A stretch of 64,000 bases of DNA from Mesorhizobium sp. Z1-4 (GTDB lineage: Bacteria; Pseudomonadota; Alphaproteobacteria; Rhizobiales; Rhizobiaceae): positions 846,803 through 910,802 of the forward strand of contig NZ_RCIO01000002.1 in the NCBI RefSeq assembly GCF_004000235.1, given 5' to 3'. Position numbers and translations under genes: made by a program. The notes under the pieces were generated by a model. The model was not told where the DNA came from and made no database searches. It saw only the letters and a list, made by a program, of their open reading frames with translations. The stretch's first letter is position 1. Each line of letters begins with the position of its first letter. Positions 11,105 to 18,912 of this stretch are shown in pieces.

Positions 11105-14100
11105 CTAGTCGAGTTCGGCCAGCACCTTGCGGCCGCGGGCGATGTTGGCCTCGGTGATCTGGGCCACGTCTGCAAGGCCATGCTGTTCGATCGCGGTCAT
11201 CGCGCGGGCGCAGGCATCGAGACCTTCGCCGACGCGAGCACGGCTCGCCTCGGCGCGGCCGAGCTCTATCAGCGCCTCGCACAGGGTATCTTCCGAATAA
11301 CCGAGTTCGGCCGAACCAGCATCGCGCTGGATGGCGGTTGCGTCGCGCAGAAGGCCGACGGCACGTGCATAGGGCTCCGGTCCGGACGCGGTTTCCTTGC
11401 CGGCGACGACCAGCGCATAGGCCAGCGAATTGGCGCGGCGCGCCCAGTCGAGCGGTGCGCCGGCGCGCAGATCGCCGCCGAGCGAGGCGTCGTAAGCTGC
11501 GATCGCTGCATCGAAATCGGCCGGAGTGCCGGTTTCGCGCGCCAGCGCCAGAAGACTGTCGGCAAGTCCCGCCCGGCGCTCGGCAGCGAGCGCGGCATTG
11601 TCGTCGCGTTCGGCGTATTCGATTGCCGCCCGATATTCGCGCACGGCATCGCGCGGGCTGGCGGCGCTTCCGGCTGCGGGCGACTGGTAGAGGATGGCGC
11701 GGTTGGCGTGTGCGTAACCCACGGTCTCGTGCATGGCCGGTTCGGCTTTGCCGGCGCCGATTGCGGCTTCATACGCATCGAGAGCCTTGCGCCATGCGGC
11801 GGCATCGCCCGTACGGTAGGCGATTTCATGCCAGGCACGGCCGCGTTCGAACTCGGCCTCGGTACGGTCGGTGACCTGTCCGGCGGCTTCAAACGCAGCC
11901 GCGGCATCGCGATAGGCGCCGGCTGCCTGTTCGAAATCGGCGCTTTCGCCGGTGTGCAGTCCGATAGCGAACAGCATGTGTCCGCTGTTGCGGCGCGCAT
12001 AGACCCAGTCGGCCTCGGCGTCGGTCCAGATGGCGAGCGCTGCGTGGTAGTCTTCGAGCGCGGCCCGGTAGTCGTCGAGCAGATCTGTGCGGTTGGCGCG
12101 TTCGTGCAACGCCTGGCCACGCGAGAAAGCCGTGCGCGCAATCTCGGCCGGCTCGCTTGCCTCGCTCCAGAACCGAAGCGCGCTGCCGTGGGCGGCGGCG
12201 GCTTCGCGGAACGCCTCGGCATCGTCTTCGATGCGACCGAGCTCGAACAGCGCGTAACCCATGTTGCGCTGCGCGATCGCCTGGCTGCGGGGCACGTCGG
12301 CCCAGATGCCGACCGCCTTGCGATAGGCAGCGACGGCTTCGCGGTGATGGTCCGCGTCGTCGGAAGCCAGCGCCAGCGCATAGTGGGCGCGCCCGGTGTT
12401 GTTGAATATCTCGGCGAGATCGGCGCCGGCAGCACCGGGATCGACGACGGCGGAGGCCTCGCGCAGCACCTCGAGCGCGCGTTCCACGACGCCGGTGTCG
12501 GTGTTGCCGTCGAGCACGGCATTGCTCAGCTTGAGCACCGCGTCGGCGAAGGGCACCGGGTAGGCTTTGGAATCGTAGAGCTCGACCGCTTTTTCATAGG
12601 CTTCGATGGCCTGCGTGGAGGCGCCTTCGATGCCCTCGGACGCCAGGTCGAAGTGAATGTTGCCGATATTCATCTGCGTGCTCGCCGCGTCGCGCAGATT
12701 GCCTGTCGCCTTGCGAGCCTTGAGCGCCAGATCGTAGGCCGTGAGCGCATCGTCGCGCAGGGCGGGTTCTTTGCGAAGACGCGCCAGGCCGCGCAGGGCA
12801 ACGCCAAGATTGTGCTTGGCCATCGACCAGTCTTCGATCTGCTGCTTGGGCGCGGACGGATCGAGTGCCTTTTCCACTTCCTTGAGGGCGGCCTGAACCG
12901 CATCGGACCCGCGTGCCGACGAACGCGCGGCCTCATCGAGGCCGACGATCGCCTCGTCCAGCGTGCCGCCGGGGTCGAAGAAGGCGAGGGCACGGTTGAG
13001 TGCGTCAATGGCGAATTCATAATCGGCTGCGTCATCGCTGTCCTGCGCCGCCGTGAGTGCGGTCACCGCGAGATCGTTCCAGATGGCACCTTTTTCGCGC
13101 CCACTGTCGTCGCCGGCATTGTCGAGCGCCTGCTGCAGGAAATCGCGCCCCTGGCGCAGAGCCTCGGGATCGTTGGTCAGGCGGGCCCGCGATAAAAGCA
13201 TCTGGCCGAGCTGCTTGGCGAAACGGGCCGAGCGAGTCGGCGTCCAGCTGACGGTCGGGGTTTCGAGCTCGCGGCGGGCGACTTCCTCGCCCTCGGCAAG
13301 GGCAGCCAGGTCGCCGCGTTCCAGTGCCGCATTCTTGTAGGCCTCGAACTGGTAGCGGCGGTAGTCGAAAGCGCGGTCGATATCCCATTCGGCGATGATG
13401 TCGAAGGCCTCGCCATAATCGCGGGCGGCGGCCAGGTAGTCGAACAGGAGCAGCTTGGTTTCGGCGCTGCGGGCGTACACTTCCCCATCCTCGATGATGC
13501 GCTGGCGCAGCGCCGCGACCTGTTCCTGACGGGTTTCGCGAAGCGAGGCGACACGCGCCTTGGCCTGCTCGCGCAGCTCGTTGGCGGCATTGAGCGCGCC
13601 CTCGAGCTCGGCCTGATCGGCCAGTTCGGTGAGGCGCTGGATTTCCGGGTCGGGATTGAGCAGCGCTGCGCGGGCGTTGCGGTTTTCCGCGAAACGGTCG
13701 ATCTCGGCCTTGAGCCGCGCCTCGACGGTTGCGGGATCGTCATTCGGATCGATGCCGGCCGCACGCATCATGGCGAAGACGACGCTCATCGGCACATTGC
13801 CGGAGCGGGACAGGCCCTCGGCGCTTTCGCGCTGCGGGGTGGGCAGTGCCGCAATCGAGAGCAGCAGCTGGCGGCGCTCGGTGAGGATGTCGCCCTCGGC
13901 GCCCTCGACCGGCTGCGGCGCCTCGCCGAAATAAAGCAGCCGGCGCAGGCTTTCATTGACCCATGGCCGCTGCGCTCCAGCGGTCTTGAGGTAGACCTCT
14001 TCGGCGACCATGCGCATGACCGTGCCGAACTCCTCGCCGGCCATCGCCGAGATGTGGCGGGTCAGGGCGGCGGCATAGGGGCTGTTTTCGCCAGCGCTGC

Positions 14101-14788
14101 CATCGAGCGCGACCTGGCCAGGGGCGGCGGCGAAGCCGATGACAATGCCGAGATTGTCGGAGGGGGTGGCGTCTGCCTTTGCGAGCGCAGACGCACCGCG
14201 CGTGTCGGCGACAGCGAGGCCGCCGGTGGAGACGGGCAGCGGGTCGGCGTTGGCAGCAACCTTCAGCGTTGCGCCGTCGGGGAAGGGGTTGTCGCGGCAG
14301 GCATCGAGCAGGACGATGGTGACAGCAACGGTCTCGCGCAAACGGCGCATAACGTCTGATACGGGAACGAGCTTCGTTGCAGCAGAATCGAGCGCGGAGA
14401 TATCGGCATCGACCGGCACCAGCCAGTTCTCGCCACCGGCCTCGATGCCATGGCCGGCATAATAGAGCACGGCAACATCGGCCTCTTCGGCATCCTCGAC
14501 GAAACGTTCCAGGTCACGCGTGAGGTCATCCGCATCGCGGTCGGTGCGGCGGACGGAATCGAAACCGAGGTCGGAGAGCAGCTCCTCGATGGCGTCGGCA
14601 TCGTCCGGCGGATTGGTCAGCGGCGCAAGATGTTCGTAATCGCCATTGCCGATGACCAGCGCCACGCCGCGCAGCGCCTCCTGCGCGGGTGCAGGCATGG
14701 CCGCCGCGCACAGAAACACGGCGATTAACGAAAGAAGCCAGGTGCGGCGCAGCGCCGCCAACGCGGAGGAGAACGTGCTTTCAGTCAT
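11105..14788 (-). CDS. Exported caspase-family (peptidase C14) protein with TPR array, copy 2
   Basis: A 1,227-residue paralog of the protein at 2573-6169. The N-terminal hydrophobic segment (WLLSLIAVFLCAAAMPAPAQ) indicates export. The caspase p20 domain has GVALVIGNGDYEH, YYAGHG with His113 and DACRDNPF with Cys164, so both catalytic residues are kept. Residues 1-330 are nearly the same as copy 1, including 71 identical bases in a row, while the C-terminal two thirds carry TPR-like repeats with little similarity. The split suggests one conserved protease and different partner- or signal-binding scaffolds. The ribosome site is weak. It is convergent with the GFA gene. Confidence 0.9.
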   Translation of the reverse strand: MTESTFSSALAALRRTWLLSLIAVFLCAAAMPAPAQEALRGVALVIGNGDYEHLAPLTNPPDDADAIEELLSDLGFDSVRRTDRDADDLTRDLERFVEDAEEADVAVLYYAGHGIEAGGENWLVPVDADISALDSAATKLVPVSDVMRRLRETVAVTIVLLDACRDNPFPDGATLKVAANADPLPVSTGGLAVADTRGASALAKADATPSDNLGIVIGFAAAPGQVALDGSAGENSPYAAALTRHISAMAGEEFGTVMRMVAEEVYLKTAGAQRPWVNESLRRLLYFGEAPQPVEGAEGDILTERRQLLLSIAALPTPQRESAEGLSRSGNVPMSVVFAMMRAAGIDPNDDPATVEARLKAEIDRFAENRNARAALLNPDPEIQRLTELADQAELEGALNAANELREQAKARVASLRETRQEQVAALRQRIIEDGEVYARSAETKLLLFDYLAAARDYGEAFDIIAEWDIDRAFDYRRYQFEAYKNAALERGDLAALAEGEEVARRELETPTVSWTPTRSARFAKQLGQMLLSRARLTNDPEALRQGRDFLQQALDNAGDDSGREKGAIWNDLAVTALTAAQDSDDAADYEFAIDALNRALAFFDPGGTLDEAIVGLDEAARSSARGSDAVQAALKEVEKALDPSAPKQQIEDWSMAKHNLGVALRGLARLRKEPALRDDALTAYDLALKARKATGNLRDAASTQMNIGNIHFDLASEGIEGASTQAIEAYEKAVELYDSKAYPVPFADAVLKLSNAVLDGNTDTGVVERALEVLREASAVVDPGAAGADLAEIFNNTGRAHYALALASDDADHHREAVAAYRKAVGIWADVPRSQAIAQRNMGYALFELGRIEDDAEAFREAAAAHGSALRFWSEASEPAEIARTAFSRGQALHERANRTDLLDDYRAALEDYHAALAIWTDAEADWVYARRNSGHMLFAIGLHTGESADFEQAAGAYRDAAAAFEAAGQVTDRTEAEFERGRAWHEIAYRTGDAAAWRKALDAYEAAIGAGKAEPAMHETVGYAHANRAILYQSPAAGSAASPRDAVREYRAAIEYAERDDNAALAAERRAGLADSLLALARETGTPADFDAAIAAYDASLGGDLRAGAPLDWARRANSLAYALVVAGKETASGPEPYARAVGLLRDATAIQRDAGSAELGYSEDTLCEALIELGRAEASRARVGEGLDACARAMTAIEQHGLADVAQITEANIARGRKVLAELD

Positions 14789-14883
14789 GCCCTATTGCCC
14801 AGAGCCTGACTTATAGTTTCCCGCCAATGTGGCGGCAATGAGTGACGGCCCGCAGACCGCCACTCACCGCCGGTTGCGCCGGG

Positions 14884-15672
14884 TTACTGCGCCAGAAGAG
14901 GTAGTGCGTCGGTCTGCTGTTCGGCGCCGATCGCCGTATAACCGCCGTCGACCGCAATGTCGGTGCCGGTGATGAAGGACGCTTCGGCCGAGCACAGGAA
15001 CATCACGGTGTTCGCCACCTCGTCGGGTCCGCCGGTGCGTTTGAGCAGATGGAAGGGGGCAGCCACGCTGTCGGCCTTGGCGCGTTTGTCGCCGGTGATG
15101 TCGCGGATGATGTTGGACCAGGTCCAGCCCGGCGAGACGGAATTGACCCGGATGTTCTGCGGCGCGAGGAAAGCGGCCTGCGTTTTGGTGACGTTGAGGA
15201 TGGCGGCCTTGGAGGCCGAATAGACCATGCGGCCGGGCTGCGCGATCTTGGCGGAAATGCTGCCGTAGTTGACGATGGCGCCGCCGCCGCGTGCCGCGAT
15301 CTCCTCGCTTGCCTTCTGGGTGAAGATGGCGCCGCCGACAAGGTTGATGTTGAGCGCCGAAAGCCAGTTCTCGCGGCTGGTTGCAAGCCCCTCGTCGAGA
15401 TAGGTGGAAGCGATATTGACGAGGAAATCGATGCCGCCGAATGTGGATTTGCACTCCGCGATGCAGGCATCGATATCCTTGTCGCTTGTGATGTCGGTCT
15501 TGCAGAACCGGACCTTGGCGCCCAGCTCGTCTGCAAGCGCCTTGCCGTCGGCCTCGGCGATGTCGGCCATGACGACCGAGACGCCGTTGCGGTTGAATGC
15601 GCGCACCACTTCCTGCCCGATCAGTGTCGAGGCGCCGGTGACGATCGCTACTTTTCCTTCAAGTCCTCTCAC
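14884..15672 (-). CDS. Short-chain dehydrogenase/reductase (SDR)
   Basis: A 262-residue NAD(P)-dependent oxidoreductase. It has the Rossmann motif VTGASTLIGQEV (third glycine normal), DI at residues 63-64 for the cofactor, NxAS, the catalytic YSASK, and a C-terminal TGTDIAVDGGYTAIG. The start is GTG at 15672 with GGGAGG seven bases upstream. It follows the flavin reductase gene by 41 bases, so it is probably the third gene of the monooxygenase operon and may oxidise or reduce its hydroxylated product. In iif-type indole clusters an SDR accompanies the same pair, but substrate identity here is inference. Confidence 0.92.
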   Translation of the reverse strand: MRGLEGKVAIVTGASTLIGQEVVRAFNRNGVSVVMADIAEADGKALADELGAKVRFCKTDITSDKDIDACIAECKSTFGGIDFLVNIASTYLDEGLATSRENWLSALNINLVGGAIFTQKASEEIAARGGGAIVNYGSISAKIAQPGRMVYSASKAAILNVTKTQAAFLAPQNIRVNSVSPGWTWSNIIRDITGDKRAKADSVAAPFHLLKRTGGPDEVANTVMFLCSAEASFITGTDIAVDGGYTAIGAEQQTDALPLLAQ

Positions 15673-15713
15673 GGTTTCCTCCCGTTATCGAAATTCCATT
15701 GATTGCCTTCATG

Positions 15714-16262
15714 TCACTGCACCGCCGCAGCCGCGGCAAGCGCCTGGGCCGGTGCGATCGTCTTGAAGGCCGATTCCATGTAAAGCAGCGGTTCGCCGCC
15801 GCTGTTGTTCTTGATGCCGACGATATCGGCCACGATGATGGCGTGGCTGCCGACATCGATTGCCACGTTGAGCGTGCAGTCGAATGCCGTGAGTGCGTCG
15901 TCGAGAATGGGCGCGCCGGTGGTCAGGGTCCGCCAGCGGCCCTCGCTGAAACGGTCGACATCGCCGATATCCTTCATGCCGGCAAAGCGCATCGCCAGCG
16001 ACTGATGCGCAGCGGACAATATGTTGATGCCGAGCCTGCGGCTTTTCGAGATCATCTCATAAGTGATGCCGTTGCGGTTGATGCAGGCGATCACGCGCGG
16101 CGGATCGGCGGACAACGAGCAGACGGCCGTGGCCGTCAGGCCGCGCCGCTCCGCGCCCTCGCCGGTGGTCACAATCGTGACCGCGCCGGCAAGGTAACGC
16201 ATCGCCTGCTTGAAATCGCTCGACGCCACGGGCGTCATGACAGGCTGCGCGGCGAGGGTCAC
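15714..16262 (-). CDS. Flavin reductase (StyB-like) of a two-component monooxygenase
   Basis: A 182-residue flavin reductase of the FMN-binding split-barrel type, with FKQAMRYLAGAVTIVTTGEGAERRGLTATAVCSLSADPPRVIACIN, the standard flavin pocket. It reduces FAD with NADH and hands FADH2 to the oxygenase. Its GTG start overlaps the stop codon of the upstream monooxygenase gene by four bases (16259-16262), giving translational coupling as expected for the reductase half of a StyA/StyB pair. Confidence 0.9.
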   Translation of the reverse strand: MTLAAQPVMTPVASSDFKQAMRYLAGAVTIVTTGEGAERRGLTATAVCSLSADPPRVIACINRNGITYEMISKSRRLGINILSAAHQSLAMRFAGMKDIGDVDRFSEGRWRTLTTGAPILDDALTAFDCTLNVAIDVGSHAIIVADIVGIKNNSGGEPLLYMESAFKTIAPAQALAAAAAVQ

Positions 16263-17647
16263 GGTGTCATCCTTGCCAGTGGATGGCTTGAGCGCGGCAT
16301 GCCCAATACCTGCCTGATCTGGCCTTTGCCGATCTTGAGTTTGTTAGCGATGTCGACACGGCCGGCTCTGCCGCCGGAGACTTCGTTCATGAATTTCAGC
16401 GACGCCTGCGGCTCCAGCATCTGACGGGTGAAGCTGTTTGGGTTGTCGAAATTGTTGACGAAGGCGTTTGCGACTTTCTGGTGTACGGAGGCGTTGTCCG
16501 GCCTGCCGTCGCTGCCATATTGAGCGATCAGAATGCGCTGTGCGGCGGGCGTGATCTCCTCCAGAAGGAGGTTGTTGAAGTCGTTGGTGGCCTTGCCGAT
16601 CTCATCGTAATAGGCGTCGAAGGTCGCCTGCATCCACTCGGCATCGAACGTGCCCGACTTGTTGGCCTCCGCGGATTTCAGCAGCATCCTGATCTGGCGG
16701 TAACAGTTGTTTGCGCCCTGGCCGCCGATCGGGTCGAGTGCGTTTGCCATGTCGCCCAACGCCATCACATTGCGGCCGGAGGGCAAGGTGCCGACAGGAT
16801 GTTTGACGCACGGCGTGAAGGCACCTTTCAGCCAACCCTTCGGATCTGCCAGTTCGGCGTTTCTGATCCAGGCGTAGTCCCAGGGAATATACTGTTTGAA
16901 CAGCTCCTTGACCCGGACGAGAAGCTCTTCGCCGGTTTTGCAATCGTCGAATTTGTCGAACACACCGCCGGGCCGGGCCTCGAAGATCGCGTTCCAGCAC
17001 TGGAACCCGTCCTTGTGCCAGTAGGGGATGGAAAACTGCTCGCCGGCCGTGGCGAAGAAGTTGAACTTGATGCCGTACTGGAACGGGATGCCGTCACGGG
17101 TGCGGTCAAGTTCGAGATTCTTCATGACAAACATGGCCAGCTTGCGCTGCGGCTTGTCGTAGACGGTGCGGGCCTTGTCGACCTCGAAAATGCTGCCGAT
17201 GTCGCTTTTGCCTGCGGCGACCAGGGTGAGGTCGGCCGCCGCTGCGATTTCCTCCAGCCGGGCCAAGTCGACATTTTCGACGATCACCTTGCCACCGCGT
17301 TCCTGGAAATCATGCGTCCAGCGATAGGACTGGATACGCACGTCGATGGCCAGCGCCATGCGGTCGAGGCGGCCCATGAGATCGATGAGCTGGCGGCCCA
17401 TCTTGGGGCAGAAGGTGAGGTGAATGCCGTTGATCGGGGTGGAGTTTTCCCAATGGTTGACGCCGAGCTCTCGCTCCAGATCAAGCGAACTGGCGAAGCG
17501 GCAGGCGGTGCCGGTGGGCGGCACTTTGGTAAGCCAGTCCTCCGCGCTGAGCGCAGAATGGATGGTCACGTCATGTCCCTGCTTCAAGAGACCCAGGCCG
17601 GCAAGCAGGCCGCTCATGCCGGAACCGATAATTGCTATCTTGCTCAT
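16259..17647 (-). CDS. StyA-like FAD-dependent (styrene/indole-type) monooxygenase
   Basis: A 462-residue single-domain flavoprotein. The N-terminal GxGxxG is MSKIAIIGSGMSGLLAGLGL, and a second FAD motif is NVMALGDMANALDPIGGQGANNC near residues 300-320. The lack of an NADH domain and the adjoining reductase place it among external (group E) flavin monooxygenases such as styrene monooxygenase StyA and the indole oxygenases IifC/IndA. It would epoxidise or hydroxylate an aromatic alkene or indole-like substrate using FADH2 and O2. GGAGGGG eight bases before the ATG supports the start. An AraC regulator is divergent. It is slightly longer than StyA (about 415), with an extended C terminus. Confidence 0.88.
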   Translation of the reverse strand: MSKIAIIGSGMSGLLAGLGLLKQGHDVTIHSALSAEDWLTKVPPTGTACRFASSLDLERELGVNHWENSTPINGIHLTFCPKMGRQLIDLMGRLDRMALAIDVRIQSYRWTHDFQERGGKVIVENVDLARLEEIAAAADLTLVAAGKSDIGSIFEVDKARTVYDKPQRKLAMFVMKNLELDRTRDGIPFQYGIKFNFFATAGEQFSIPYWHKDGFQCWNAIFEARPGGVFDKFDDCKTGEELLVRVKELFKQYIPWDYAWIRNAELADPKGWLKGAFTPCVKHPVGTLPSGRNVMALGDMANALDPIGGQGANNCYRQIRMLLKSAEANKSGTFDAEWMQATFDAYYDEIGKATNDFNNLLLEEITPAAQRILIAQYGSDGRPDNASVHQKVANAFVNNFDNPNSFTRQMLEPQASLKFMNEVSGGRAGRVDIANKLKIGKGQIRQVLGMPRSSHPLARMTP

Positions 17648-17740
17648 CTCTCAACCCCTCCCAAGGCGAGTAGGACCAGCCTGTCTGAACGAAGGCGCGC
17701 GGCCGGCCAGATGATGCAAGACTTTGCCTGTTTTGGCGCT

Positions 17741-17773
17741 CCCGCAATCCGGATATTGCGGGATTGTCCGGAT
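17741..17773. promoter_or_regulatory. Candidate operator: inverted and direct repeats between monooxygenase and AraC genes
   Basis: A perfect inverted repeat CCCGCAAT - six bases - ATTGCGGG spans 17741-17762. The 7-mer TCCGGAT occurs at 17748 and again at 17767, a direct repeat 19 bases apart. Both lie in the 170-bp space between the divergent genes. AraC-type regulators usually bind direct repeats about two helical turns apart, so the second pattern is the better candidate. This is inferred from position and symmetry. Confidence 0.5.
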
Positions 17774-17817
17774 CGTGCGACAAGTTTAAGCTTGAAGTAA
17801 ATCGAGATGGAGGGCCG

Positions 17818-18759
17818 ATGCACGTAACGTCATCGCATCTTTCTGATTTTACTGAAGCGGTGGGCAGCCACTTCCGTCCGCACGAAGTGAGCGGACCGGA
17901 CCGGATTGCCGGAAACCTGGAAGCGCGGCATTTCGGCCGTGTGGGGCTTACCTATCTCAGCTACGGGTCCGAGGTGGAAATCCGGACAGACCCCCTGGAC
18001 GGGTTCTCACTGTTGCAAATCCCGATCAAAGGCGTGTCGAGCGAACCGGACGGTGACGGGCGAGACCGGTTCAGCCTGCAAAAGGGGCAGGTGCTGGGGC
18101 TGGCACGCGGTATCGACTTCGCCATTCACCGCAACTGCACTTTGCTGATCACCCGGTTCGAGAACGCCGACATCGCGGAGACGCTGGCGGACCTTTCGGG
18201 CCAGGGCGATGCGGCCCGTACAATGAAAACGATGAAGAGCTGCGACCTCGCCTCACCGGCCGGCCGGGCGCTGCTCAGCCAGCTACGGTGGCTCAATTTC
18301 GAGCTTGCCGAAGGCGGCTCGCGGCTGGCGCTCATGGAAGCGCATTGCTCGAAGGGGCTGCTGGTGAGTTTTCTGATGGCAACCGTGCCTGGCCTTTCCA
18401 GAAGCTCCACGCCGCTGCCCACCTTTGCGGCCGTGCGGCGGGTCGAGGCCTATGTGGACGAGCACCTTGGGGAGGCAATCACCATTGCCGACATGGCGCG
18501 GGTCGCGGGGGTGCCGGTGCGCACGCTGTTCGAGCTGTTCAAGCGCTACAAGGAAGAAACGCCGGCAGAGATGTTGCGGCGCAAACGGCTGGAAGCCGTG
18601 CGGCAGCTCCTCGTTCAGTCAAGCCCCTACGATACCACTGTAACCGAGGCCGCGATGGCCTGCGGCTTCGCGCATCTGGGCAGGTTCGCGCAATATTACG
18701 GCGCCGAATATGGCGAAAAACCCTCCGACACGCTGATGCGGCGCAGGCACCATTCCTGA
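17818..18759 (+). CDS. AraC-family transcriptional regulator
   Basis: A 313-residue regulator. The N-terminal ~190 residues match the AraC-binding-like sensor (RIAGNLEARHFGRVGLTYLSYGSEVEIRT), and the C-terminal ~100 residues are two helix-turn-helix units (AITIADMARVAGVPVRTLFELFKRYKEETPAEMLRRKRLEAVRQLL and TVTEAAMACGFAHLGRFAQYYGAEYGEKPSDTL). GGAGG just before the ATG at 17818 decides the start. It is divergent from the StyA-like gene and probably activates that operon on binding the aromatic substrate. Confidence 0.92.
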   Translation: MHVTSSHLSDFTEAVGSHFRPHEVSGPDRIAGNLEARHFGRVGLTYLSYGSEVEIRTDPLDGFSLLQIPIKGVSSEPDGDGRDRFSLQKGQVLGLARGIDFAIHRNCTLLITRFENADIAETLADLSGQGDAARTMKTMKSCDLASPAGRALLSQLRWLNFELAEGGSRLALMEAHCSKGLLVSFLMATVPGLSRSSTPLPTFAAVRRVEAYVDEHLGEAITIADMARVAGVPVRTLFELFKRYKEETPAEMLRRKRLEAVRQLLVQSSPYDTTVTEAAMACGFAHLGRFAQYYGAEYGEKPSDTLMRRRHHS

Positions 18760-18912
18760 CATCAAGACATCGATTCGGTGCATGATCTGACGTCTCCTGC
18801 GGGCACTTTGCCGGCAGCCAGAAAAACGATCATAAAGAAATACAATAAAGCCAGCGTTTTTAGGTTATACTTGTTCTCTTTCGGTTAAAGCTTAGCCGGT
18901 GCGTGGGAGGGC

